Source: JAAELZ01 sp047639475
GTDB taxonomy: Bacteria; Pseudomonadota; Gammaproteobacteria; Arenicellales; Poriferihabitantaceae
DNA: 64,000 nt
Assembly: GCA_047639475.1 (NCBI GenBank)
Contig: JBLIOD010000004.1
Location: forward strand, 1 to 64,000
Direction: 5' to 3'
The notes beneath the pieces were generated by a model. That model saw only the letters and a list, made by a program, of their open reading frames with translations. It was not told the origin of the DNA and searched no databases. This document shows positions 36,452-44,208 of the stretch, in pieces. A program made the translations under genes and the position numbers. Position 1 is the first letter of the stretch; each line of letters begins with the position of its first letter.

Positions 36452-36485
36452 CTGTATCGACTCAGCGTTAGCTCTGTCGATGCAG
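36452..36485 (+). other. Stable hairpin between rpsP and rimM
   Basis: CTGTATCGAC (36452-36461) pairs with GTCGATGCAG (36476-36485) along ten base pairs (one G-U) with a 14-base loop. It ends about 20 bases before the rimM start and has only a short TTCTT after it. It could attenuate or process the message between the ribosomal protein and the much less abundant RimM/TrmD. Confidence 0.5.
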
Positions 36486-36505
36486 TTCTTAAAGTGTAAT
36501 AGGTG

Positions 36506-37030
36506 ATGCATTTGACTAACTCAATTGAATCGAACCAAATAACACTAGGCAAAATACAAGGCCCTCAGGGGCTTAAAGGCTGGGTTAAAGTATATTCGTA
36601 TACCAGGCCGGCTGAAAATATATTCACTTACGGTCATTGGCAATTGCTAAGTAAAGTAAGTGAAAAGGTCGAAATAGAACAATTTGCAGCAAATGGCAGC
36701 AAGCTTAGCGTTAAATTAGCTAAGGTGGATGATCGAAATGCCGCAGAGCTTTTGAAAAATGCGACGATCGTAGTTGATCAAACGCAGTTAGAACCTTTGC
36801 AAAGCGAAGAGTTTTATTGGCACCAATTAGTGGGTTTGAAAGTAGTAGATTCGAATGAACACTTATTGGGCACAGTAAAAGAATTGATAGAAACTGGCGC
36901 AAATGATGTGTTGGTGATTGAAGGTGAAAAGGGCAATGCCTTAAAGGCTATCCCTTGGGTACCTGACGTTATTAAGAAAACTGACCTCGAAGCGGGTGTT
37001 ATTTCCGTAGATTGGCAGTTTGATGATTAA
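36506..37030 (+). CDS. rimM: Ribosome maturation factor RimM
   Basis: A 174-residue 30S assembly factor that binds S19. The N-terminal RimM domain begins ITLGKIQGPQGLKGWVKVYSYT, and the C-terminal PRC-barrel domain has EEFYWHQLVGLKVVD and IPWVPDVIKKTDLEAGVISVDW. The codon before ATG 36506 is GTG, an alternative start adding one residue. It lies 64 bases after rpsP across a hairpin and 12 bases or so before trmD. Confidence 0.95.
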   Translation: MHLTNSIESNQITLGKIQGPQGLKGWVKVYSYTRPAENIFTYGHWQLLSKVSEKVEIEQFAANGSKLSVKLAKVDDRNAAELLKNATIVVDQTQLEPLQSEEFYWHQLVGLKVVDSNEHLLGTVKELIETGANDVLVIEGEKGNALKAIPWVPDVIKKTDLEAGVISVDWQFDD

Positions 37031-37042
37031 TTTAAACGATTG

Positions 37043-37738
37043 ATGATGAATATCGATATCGTTTCCATAATGCCTCAGATGTTTGAGGCCTTGAATTATG
37101 GAATGATAAAACGAGCAATTGATCACCAAGCTTTAAATATTGAGCTTTGGAATCCAAGAGATTTCACGCAAGATGTTCATCGTACTGTGGACGATCGACC
37201 GTATGGTGGTGGCCCTGGAATGGTGATGATGGCGCCGCCTTTGAGTGCAACATTAGATGCAATCAAAGAACAGCAAAGGCAGCAGGGCAACGTTGCCCCA
37301 GTAGTGTTTTTAACACCACAAGGTAAACGTTTAGAGCAAGCGGATGTTAAAGAATTTGCTCGGTTACCTGCATTAACTTTACTGGCAGGGCGTTATGAAG
37401 GTGTCGATGAAAGATTAGTTCGTAGTCGAGTAGATATAGAAGTCTCGATTGGCGATTATGTTTTAGCAGGAGGTGAATTTCCTGCGATGGTGTTAATAGA
37501 TGCGGTTTCGCGTTTGTTACCAGATGTTTTAGGTAACGCAGAGTCGATTGTGACTGAGTCATTTGAAGAAGATGGTTTAGATTACCCACAATATACGCGA
37601 CCGAATGTATTTAACGGTGAAGCAGTACCCGATGTATTGTTGAGCGGTAACCATCAAAAAATAGCAAGCTGGCGTAAGCAGCAAGCAGCAGATCGCACCA
37701 AACAACGGCGGCCTGATTTATTAGATGCCTCTACATAA
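37043..37738 (+). CDS. trmD: tRNA (guanine-N1)-methyltransferase
   Basis: A SPOUT methyltransferase of about 231 residues that forms m1G37 in tRNAs and prevents frameshifting. TTG ATG ATG occur in a row at 37040-37048; the first or second ATG is the likely start. The trefoil-knot motifs are present: LAGRYEGVDERL, SIGDYVLAGGE, and PQYTRPNVFNGEAVPDVLLSGNH. Third gene of the rpsP operon. Confidence 0.96.
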   Translation: MMNIDIVSIMPQMFEALNYGMIKRAIDHQALNIELWNPRDFTQDVHRTVDDRPYGGGPGMVMMAPPLSATLDAIKEQQRQQGNVAPVVFLTPQGKRLEQADVKEFARLPALTLLAGRYEGVDERLVRSRVDIEVSIGDYVLAGGEFPAMVLIDAVSRLLPDVLGNAESIVTESFEEDGLDYPQYTRPNVFNGEAVPDVLLSGNHQKIASWRKQQAADRTKQRRPDLLDAST

Positions 37739-37799
37739 TGTAGCGGTGACTTAAATTAAGCCAAATGAATTTTTAGTAAATTGAAATAGAGAAACGGTT

Positions 37800-38144
37800 A
37801 TGACAACCATTATTGATGAAATTAACGCAGAGCAAATTAAAACTGATTTACCTGCGTTTGCACCTGGTGACACAGTAAAAGTAAGCGTACTGATTCGTGA
37901 AGGCGATCGTCAGCGTACTCAGGCATATGAAGGTGTGGTTATTGCGAAGAAAAATCGCGGTATCAACTCTTCCTTTACCGTTCGCAAGATGTCATCTGGC
38001 GAAGGCGTAGAGCGTGTATTCCAAACGCATAGCCCATTGGTTCAAGAAGTTGAAGTAAAGCGTCGTGGTGATGTACGTCGCGCGAAGCTATACTACTTGC
38101 GTGATCGCACGGGTAAATCAGCACGTATTAAAGAAAAGGTATAG
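37800..38144 (+). CDS. rplS: 50S ribosomal protein L19
   Basis: A 114-residue large-subunit protein at the 30S interface, with FAPGDTVKVSVLIREGDRQRTQAYEGVVIAKKNRGINSSFTVRK and the C-terminal AKLYYLRDRTGKSARIKEK. Last gene of the rpsP operon, 61 bases after trmD. Confidence 0.98.
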   Translation: MTTIIDEINAEQIKTDLPAFAPGDTVKVSVLIREGDRQRTQAYEGVVIAKKNRGINSSFTVRKMSSGEGVERVFQTHSPLVQEVEVKRRGDVRRAKLYYLRDRTGKSARIKEKV

Positions 38145-38161
38145 GCCACGTTGGGCCGCAT

Positions 38162-38190
38162 TGGCGTATTTATTCGAACTAAGTACGCCA
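38162..38190 (+). terminator. Hairpin after rplS
   Basis: TGGCGTA (38162-38168) pairs with TACGCCA (38184-38190) over a 15-base loop, 18 bases after the rplS stop. There is no T tract, so it may be a weak or factor-dependent end of the rpsP operon, or an mRNA-stabilising hairpin. Confidence 0.35.
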
Positions 38191-38212
38191 CTTAGAACCT
38201 AATCGGGTGGAC

Positions 38213-40072
38213 ATGATGCCTCGGTTGTTTTCTATACCAAGTAAGTTCAGGCGCTATTTAGTTGCCTCTGTTGCCATGGCAATTGGGTTAGCTTCAGCGC
38301 CTGTTTTTGTTTCTGCACAATCTACAGAAGCACCTACTTCCATAATACTGCCTGCGGACCAGCAAGCGTTGAATACGCTATCAAGGGTGCGAGCGCTGGT
38401 CAAAGCAGGTGTTCCAAACTTGGCTTTAAGTCAACTACAGCAAGGGCAATCTATTACGTTTGTCAATGAAACATGGAAAGCGTGGCATCAACAAAAATGG
38501 AGTTTATTCGAACAACTGGAAGATTACGAAGGATTGGCTAAAGATATCCAAGCTTTGCCACCAGCGATTGCTAAGCAAGCGACTCACTTTATTCTTCCTT
38601 ACACCGCTTTAGCGCAAATATATTTGGGTCAAACCACCCAAGCAGGTAGAACGCTGCAATCTGTTATTTCTGACCCTTTGACATCAACAGAAGAGCGTAA
38701 GCGTGCCAGGCGGTTTATGATTCAATTACACGTAAAGCAGGGTGATTATTTCAACGCCCAAGTAGATGCCGGGCGTTATCATGCCGAATTTCAACCGCAA
38801 GAAACTGACTGGTTTATTGAGCGTGCAATCATTGAGTTCTTGGCTGGAAGAGGTGAACTAGCAGTACAGATACTGGCTCCAATTAACGCAATCAATGCCA
38901 AGTTGTTGCAAACGTTCTTTCGTTACCGTGTGGGCAAGATAAATCGGGTAGAGGTGAATTTAAGCTTGCGTACCCAACTTCAACGAAAGCGAATAACCAG
39001 AGGGCAGATTAAGTTCGCTCATGCTATCGGCGCTAATGTTGCCAAATTGGGTCAGTCATCAGAACGCATTTTATTAGAGGTTGCCCACTTAGAAAAATAT
39101 TACTTAACGGATGCGGTAGATTTATACCCTAAAATTATTTCTTTTGACGATGGGCTGTTAAATAGCACTTATCTCAAACTGGGTGAAACTTTGATCAATG
39201 AGGCTGGACTGATCGGTTCTAGTATGGGGCAATGGTATTCCTTGGCGAAACAATTAGAAGGTTCCGGTAAGTTGTTACAAGCAAAAGCACTTTACTCGCA
39301 AGTATTTCAAGATAAAAGTAATCCTGTGCTGAGAAGTGCGGCGTTGAATCATTTTGTGGAAATTTTGTTGCAAGGAGAAAACCTATCGATACTTAAGCAT
39401 TTATTCGCGGACTCAGATCAATCTATCGGCAACCTTAAAGGGTTGAACAGTGCGAGCAGTGCTCGCATCTTGAATTATGCTTTAGAACAAAGCGATGCTG
39501 ATTTGATCGCCCTTATAGCGCCGCATCTTGGCAACGCTCCGCCCTCGGTGAAGTTGGAAGATTGGTTATTGCAAAAAGCTAGAATTGATATTTTTTCGGG
39601 GCGATTTTCTCAGGGCAAAGACAAACTTATTGAGTGGATAGACGCCTACCCTGTATTGACAGGAGAACAAGTCGACAAAATACTGCAGCCAGTTTACGAT
39701 TTACAAGCAGCTAACGAAAATGTCCTTAGCTTAGAATTATTCGATTTCATTTCAAGTAAAACTCAGTCTAAGCGCCATAAGCGTGAAATTCTATTTTGGA
39801 AAGCCCAATCGTACGACAGCATGGGAGCGCGCCTTAAGGCGGCTGCATTGTACTTAGAATCAGCCTTGGTTCAGAACAATGGCTTTGATGAGTGGGGACA
39901 GTCTGCACGTTACCACGCAGCTTCGACATTAATGGAAGCCGCGTATTACGAAGACGCAAAACGCTTATTTGGAGGCTTGCTACTCGCGACTAAAGACAGT
40001 GCTCGGCTAACGACAATCAAACAATCATTACAACGGCTGTGGTTGCTGAAAAATAGTGTTCAAGGTGGCTAA
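38213..40072 (+). CDS. Exported alpha-helical repeat (TPR-like) protein of unknown function
   Basis: About 619 residues from ATG 38213 (GTG 38207 and ATG 38216 are alternatives). A signal peptide is clear: basic KFRRY, hydrophobic LVASVAMAIGLASAPVF, then VSAQ. The rest is predicted mostly helical with TPR-like pairs, for example LLQAKALYSQVFQDKSNPVLRSAALNHF and FWKAQSYDSMGARLKAAALYLESAL. No catalytic motif is visible. It should be periplasmic and act as a protein-binding scaffold. Its stop lies two bases before the likely AUU start of xerD, so the two are probably translationally linked. I do not recognise a named family. Confidence 0.75.
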   Translation: MMPRLFSIPSKFRRYLVASVAMAIGLASAPVFVSAQSTEAPTSIILPADQQALNTLSRVRALVKAGVPNLALSQLQQGQSITFVNETWKAWHQQKWSLFEQLEDYEGLAKDIQALPPAIAKQATHFILPYTALAQIYLGQTTQAGRTLQSVISDPLTSTEERKRARRFMIQLHVKQGDYFNAQVDAGRYHAEFQPQETDWFIERAIIEFLAGRGELAVQILAPINAINAKLLQTFFRYRVGKINRVEVNLSLRTQLQRKRITRGQIKFAHAIGANVAKLGQSSERILLEVAHLEKYYLTDAVDLYPKIISFDDGLLNSTYLKLGETLINEAGLIGSSMGQWYSLAKQLEGSGKLLQAKALYSQVFQDKSNPVLRSAALNHFVEILLQGENLSILKHLFADSDQSIGNLKGLNSASSARILNYALEQSDADLIALIAPHLGNAPPSVKLEDWLLQKARIDIFSGRFSQGKDKLIEWIDAYPVLTGEQVDKILQPVYDLQAANENVLSLELFDFISSKTQSKRHKREILFWKAQSYDSMGARLKAAALYLESALVQNNGFDEWGQSARYHAASTLMEAAYYEDAKRLFGGLLLATKDSARLTTIKQSLQRLWLLKNSVQGG

Positions 40073-40074
40073 GT

Positions 40075-40992
40075 ATTAGTCAATCAACTGAAACAACAGG
40101 CCTTGTTTCGGGCGATCAACAGCTGATTGATCGTTTTCTAGATGCTGTGTGGTTGGAATCAGGCTTGAGTCAGAACTCTTTAGCGGCATACCGCAACGAC
40201 CTCACTATCGCTAGCCGTTATTTTCTTAAAAACAGCGTAGTCCTAGGAAAGGCCAATAGAATTAATCTGCAGTCATTTTTAGCGACAAGGAATCAAACTG
40301 TTTCCGCTAGAAGCGGTGCGAGAACGTTATCTTCGTTAAGACGCTTTTACCGTTGGCTGCTACGCGAAGGCCAAATAGTGGTTGATCCCACTGCACATAT
40401 TGAGCCACCCACGATAGGTCGATTTTTGCCCAAGACGTTGTCAGAAAGCGATGTTGAGGCTTTACTTGCGTCTCCTGGCCACACGGACTTGGGAGCACGC
40501 GACCGAGCGATGTTAGAACTATTGTATGCTTCTGGTTTGCGCGTATCTGAATTGATACATTTGGAAATGGGACAAATAAATACCGAGTTAGGTGTCATCA
40601 AGGTATTGGGCAAAGGAAATAAAGAAAGATTGGTGCCCGTTGGAGAGATTGCTTTAGATTGTATTAAATCCTATTTAAGTCAATCTAGGAATGAAATCTG
40701 TCCGCAAACGCGCAGTGCCGCTTTATTTATTACCAAACGAGGCTTGGCAATGAGCCGGCAAGCATTTTGGCAAATCATAAAACGCTATGCCAAAAAAGCG
40801 GGCATTAGCAGCGAGGTTTCACCTCATACTTTACGCCATGCGTTTGCTACTCATTTGTTAAATCATGGTGCAGATCTAAGAACTTTGCAAATGATGTTAG
40901 GCCACGCTGATTTATCGACTACTCAAATTTATACCCATGTGGCTAAAGCAAGATTGCAATCTTTACACAAACAACATCATCCACGTGCTTAG
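40075..40992 (+). CDS. xerD: Site-specific tyrosine recombinase XerD, probable AUU start
   Basis: A XerD that, with XerC, resolves chromosome dimers at dif. The catalytic set is complete (numbered from ATT 40075): R156 in SGLRVSEL, K180 in GKGNKER, H251-x-x-R254 in HTLRH, H277 in GHAD and Y286 in YTH; the tail HKQHHPRA is XerD-like. The first ATG/GTG/TTG is GTG 40147, but it falls inside the conserved SAM-like N-terminal helix: the frame upstream reads QQLIDRFLDAVWLESGLS, which matches XerD. The frame is open back to 40057 with no standard start. ATT 40075 has AAGGTGG six bases before it, giving 305 residues (E. coli 298). Confidence 0.88.
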   Translation: MSQSTETTGLVSGDQQLIDRFLDAVWLESGLSQNSLAAYRNDLTIASRYFLKNSVVLGKANRINLQSFLATRNQTVSARSGARTLSSLRRFYRWLLREGQIVVDPTAHIEPPTIGRFLPKTLSESDVEALLASPGHTDLGARDRAMLELLYASGLRVSELIHLEMGQINTELGVIKVLGKGNKERLVPVGEIALDCIKSYLSQSRNEICPQTRSAALFITKRGLAMSRQAFWQIIKRYAKKAGISSEVSPHTLRHAFATHLLNHGADLRTLQMMLGHADLSTTQIYTHVAKARLQSLHKQHHPRA

Positions 40993-42843
40993 ATGAGTAC
41001 TGAGATAAGCGGAGTAACTAGTATACGGGGATATAAACCGTATCTTTTAATGCTATTTTTAAATGCTTTTGTCGACCTTGGTCACAAAATCATCATTCAA
41101 AACACGGTGTTCAAAATATACGACGGCCAGACTCAAGTTATTTTGATTGCTGTTGTGAACGCAACGATACTTTTGCCCTATGTGCTGTTGTTTACGCCTG
41201 CCGCCTTCTTGTCTGATCGCTTTCAATTCATAAAAGTGATGCGCTTTAGTGCTTGGCTAGCCACTGGTATTACCTGCTGCATTTGTTTTTTTTATTATAC
41301 GGGAAGATATCAAGCTGCCTTTTTGATGACATTGGTGCTGGCAGTTCAGAGCGCTCTATATTCACCAGCAAAATACGGCTACATCAGACAATTGGTTGGG
41401 GCCAATCGTTTAACCGAAGGCAACGCGTTGGTGCAAGCCACCACGATTATCTCGATTCTCTTAGGTACCCTTATTTTTTCGATATTGTTCGAGAAACTTC
41501 TTTCAGGCCATGTTTACCAAAATGAAAGCGAGATATTACAACTTATCGCTCCCGCAGCATGGTTGCTGATTATTAGTTCCGTTGCAGAATTAATCAGTGC
41601 TTATCGATTGCCAGAAGATGAACCCAAGGAGGTGGGGGCCGCATTTAGTTGGTTGGCTTATTTTCGTGGCCACGCACTGAAAGATAACTTAGCACAAGTT
41701 ACTGGTAACAAGGCAATATGGGGCAGTGTCGCTGGCTTGAGTGCCTTTTGGGGCGTATCGCAGATGATATTGGCTTCTTTCCCCGCTTATGCAAAAGTCC
41801 ACTTAGGTGAACTTAACACGGTTGTGATACAGGGCATTATTGGTGGTTCAGGCGTTGGTATTCTGGTTGGTTCCCTGTTCGTTAATCGCTTCTCGAAAGG
41901 CAGGATAGAAAAGGGGTTTATACCGCTAGGGGCGGTAGGTCTCGCGCTGGCGCTGTTACTGATTCCTTTGTTAAGTAGTAAAATGGCATTGCTAGGTGCT
42001 TTCTTTTTAGTTGGATTGTTTGGTGCCTTTCTCATTGCACCGCTTAATGCGCTTATTCAGTTTAATGCCGATACCGCCAAACTAGGTACGGTAATAGCAG
42101 CGAACAATTGGCTGCAGAACTGCTGTATGTTGAGTTTTTTAGGGGTAACCATATTGATTGCGTTGACCGGTTTAGACAGTATATGGCTACTCTATTTTGT
42201 GGTGGCAGTGGCGTCTGTCAGCGCTATTTATAGTGTGAAAGTGCTATTAAGACCGTTTCTGCAACTATTCTTAGTTTTGATGTTCAAGATGAGGTACAAA
42301 GTTGAAGTGTGTAACAAGCAATACGTACCAACTGACGGATGCGCTTTATTGTTAAGTAACCATATTAGCTGGGTTGATTGGGCTTTTGTGCAAATGGCCA
42401 TACCCCGTCAACCGGTACGATTTGTTATAGATAGATTATTTTATGATTTTTGGTTACTAAATTGGCCGCTTAAAGAAATTGGGACTGTTCCTATCTCTGT
42501 TACTAAAAATCGTCTATCGATCAAAGAAATTAATCAAGCGCTGAAACAACAGCGTGTCATCTGTCTGTTTCCTGAGGGGGGCATTAGTCAGGATGGCTCG
42601 TTGCAAGCGCTTAAGCGTGGCTTCGAGCTCAGTTTGAAAAATTCTGGCGCAGCGGCAGTGCCGGTGTATATATCGGGCATGCAGGGTAGTTTATTTACTC
42701 GCAATAAACCGTCGGTGTTTCCTTTGAAAAAATGGGTTAACAGAAGGAAGGTCGAAGTGCATTTCTCTCAGCATTTAGGCGACAATGCTACTGTAGGAGA
42801 GGTTGAAACAGTTCTCAAAAATTTTGAAACCATTTCAAATTAG
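40993..42843 (+). CDS. LplT-like MFS flippase fused to a PlsC-type acyltransferase
   Basis: A 616-residue fusion. Residues 1 to about 430 form an MFS domain with some 12 membrane helices similar to the lysophospholipid flippase LplT (LFLNAFVDLGHKIIIQNTVFK; SPAKYGYIRQLVGANRLTEGNALVQ). Residues about 435-616 form a 1-acylglycerol-3-phosphate acyltransferase domain with H457-x4-D462 (NHISWVD) and F526-P-E-G529. The expected role is to flip lysophospholipid inward and re-acylate it. Many relatives carry a third, AMP-binding acyl-ACP synthetase domain (Aas); here the protein stops after PlsC and no such gene follows. It starts immediately after xerD. Confidence 0.88.
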   Translation: MSTEISGVTSIRGYKPYLLMLFLNAFVDLGHKIIIQNTVFKIYDGQTQVILIAVVNATILLPYVLLFTPAAFLSDRFQFIKVMRFSAWLATGITCCICFFYYTGRYQAAFLMTLVLAVQSALYSPAKYGYIRQLVGANRLTEGNALVQATTIISILLGTLIFSILFEKLLSGHVYQNESEILQLIAPAAWLLIISSVAELISAYRLPEDEPKEVGAAFSWLAYFRGHALKDNLAQVTGNKAIWGSVAGLSAFWGVSQMILASFPAYAKVHLGELNTVVIQGIIGGSGVGILVGSLFVNRFSKGRIEKGFIPLGAVGLALALLLIPLLSSKMALLGAFFLVGLFGAFLIAPLNALIQFNADTAKLGTVIAANNWLQNCCMLSFLGVTILIALTGLDSIWLLYFVVAVASVSAIYSVKVLLRPFLQLFLVLMFKMRYKVEVCNKQYVPTDGCALLLSNHISWVDWAFVQMAIPRQPVRFVIDRLFYDFWLLNWPLKEIGTVPISVTKNRLSIKEINQALKQQRVICLFPEGGISQDGSLQALKRGFELSLKNSGAAAVPVYISGMQGSLFTRNKPSVFPLKKWVNRRKVEVHFSQHLGDNATVGEVETVLKNFETISN

Positions 42844-42862
42844 CAATTTAGGTGTGACAAGG

Positions 42863-43414
42863 CTAGCTACAAGCTAGTACTCGTTGTTCTTTGGCCAGAC
42901 GGCCTTGATTGCTTAATTTAATAGTATCAATCTTTCTAGTTGTGCTATCACTGGCGCAGATTCTAAAATTGCCACTGGTACGGATTAGGCCATCTGGATC
43001 TATTTTGACTGACTTTGCCCGACCAGCTGCATTTAGGGTCACGTTAATGTTTAAAGGTTTAGCCGGTTGATAACGTGTAATAAGGGTATCAGCTATGTCG
43101 TATCGTCGATTGCTATTTTTGTCTAAATAGCTCATCCAACCTTGGTGCCAATGCCTAGATTTAAGGCAAATCATGCCATCTTCACTGGGACATATATAAG
43201 CAACGGAGTAGTTTGCTTTGGCATTAATTCTAGCTTCTATAATGTGTTGCATTAGCCGCTCCTGGGTTGCGGTTATAGTGGTGCGTGACACCATAGCCAT
43301 CCCGCTTGGTATGCCCGAGACAAGAATGAGGCTTAATATAACCAGCGCCAATAGGCACTCTATTAATGTCATGCCGCTTTTAGGGCATAAAGCGTTTTTT
43401 TGTAATACATCCAT
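42863..43414 (-). CDS. GspH/FimT family pseudopilin
   Basis: A 183-residue type IV pilin-like protein. It has a 14-residue basic leader ending in KSG, then the prepilin peptidase cleavage context G14-M15-T-L-I-E19 and a hydrophobic helix (CLLALVILSLILVSGIPSGM). The globular part has cysteines (about 74, 82 and near the C-terminus) and a GspH/FimT-like WHQGWMSYLDKNSNRRYD stretch followed by NAAGRA. FimT-type minor pseudopilins assist pilus assembly and, in some species, bind DNA during uptake. No other pilus gene is present in the window, so it is an orphan. Confidence 0.85.
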   Translation of the reverse strand: MDVLQKNALCPKSGMTLIECLLALVILSLILVSGIPSGMAMVSRTTITATQERLMQHIIEARINAKANYSVAYICPSEDGMICLKSRHWHQGWMSYLDKNSNRRYDIADTLITRYQPAKPLNINVTLNAAGRAKSVKIDPDGLIRTSGNFRICASDSTTRKIDTIKLSNQGRLAKEQRVLACS

Positions 43415-43841
43415 GTCATTCGGTGTTCTTCCTTAACGTTCAATGAGTTTGCCGTAGTAGATCAATGATTAAAGTGACAAAAAGCACGTTAAGCTATAAT
43501 TATTAGTCAAAAGGCCGATAAAAATTGATAAAAGGTTGAAATAATAAACTAACGATAGTACATTATAAATTTGATTGCGGGACAGACAAGTGAAAGGCAA
43601 TCAACGGTTTTAAGGAGAGTGGTGATAGACAATTTTGTGGACGGGGTGTCTATGTAAAGGGTCTAATAAAAACTTGCTACTCTTCTTTTTCTATTTCTCA
43701 AATTCATCTTGTATCTAGTTGGAACACGTATTGTTCCTATTGGCAATATGAGTTGGCTTGTAACCGATTATTAATTGTCATAATCCGACATAGAGAGCGT
43801 AAGCTCAAACACTGAATAATAATTAACGTTAGGAATTTATC
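43415..43841. other. 427-base gap between the pseudopilin gene and hfq
   Basis: This is the longest gene-free stretch in the window and is rich in A and T. It holds an AAGGAGA ribosome-binding-like site followed by a tiny frame, GTG 43622 to TAA 43657 (11 residues), which I do not think is a proven gene, and a short inverted repeat GGAAC/GTTCC (43721-43725 and 43733-43737). miaA, the usual upstream neighbour of hfq, is absent. Promoters for both flanking genes must lie here, but no strong -35/-10 pair stands out. Confidence 0.5.
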
Positions 43842-44111
43842 ATGGCAGCAAAAGGGGCTCAATTGCAGGACCCATTTCTAAATATACTGAGAAAGGAACG
43901 CATCCCAGTTTCGATATTCTTGGTGAACGGCATTAAATTACAAGGACAGATTGATTCATTTGACCAATTCGTTATTTTGTTAAAAAATAGCGTAAACCAA
44001 ATGATATATAAGCACGCTATATCGACCATCGTTCCAGTGAAGTCCGTCAGTATTCCACACGATGGAAATGGTGAGCCAACCATTGAAGAAGGCAAACAGC
44101 CCAATTACTAG
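43842..44111 (+). CDS. hfq: RNA chaperone Hfq
   Basis: An 89-residue Sm-like hexameric RNA chaperone that helps small RNAs pair with messages. Sm1 (PVSIFLVNGIKLQGQIDSFDQFVILLKN) and Sm2 (MIYKHAISTIVP, including the YKHA motif) are intact. The C-terminal tail is short (about 20 residues). Followed by hflX, as is usual. Confidence 0.98.
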   Translation: MAAKGAQLQDPFLNILRKERIPVSIFLVNGIKLQGQIDSFDQFVILLKNSVNQMIYKHAISTIVPVKSVSIPHDGNGEPTIEEGKQPNY

Positions 44112-44208
44112 AAAGCTCGTTTATAATTAATGAGTTATTGGAGAATTAGCAGGTGGCTAGTACCGCATTTATTGCGTGCTAGTATAGATAACGCGTACGG
44201 GGGCTAAT

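Noticed and set aside
40147..40992. xerD beginning at GTG 40147
   Set aside because: It would cut into the conserved N-terminal helix; upstream codons in the same frame match XerD, and a Shine-Dalgarno sequence is well spaced for ATT 40075.
43622..43657. 11-codon frame upstream of hfq as a gene
   Set aside because: It is too short to support without conservation or expression data; only mentioned as part of the gap.
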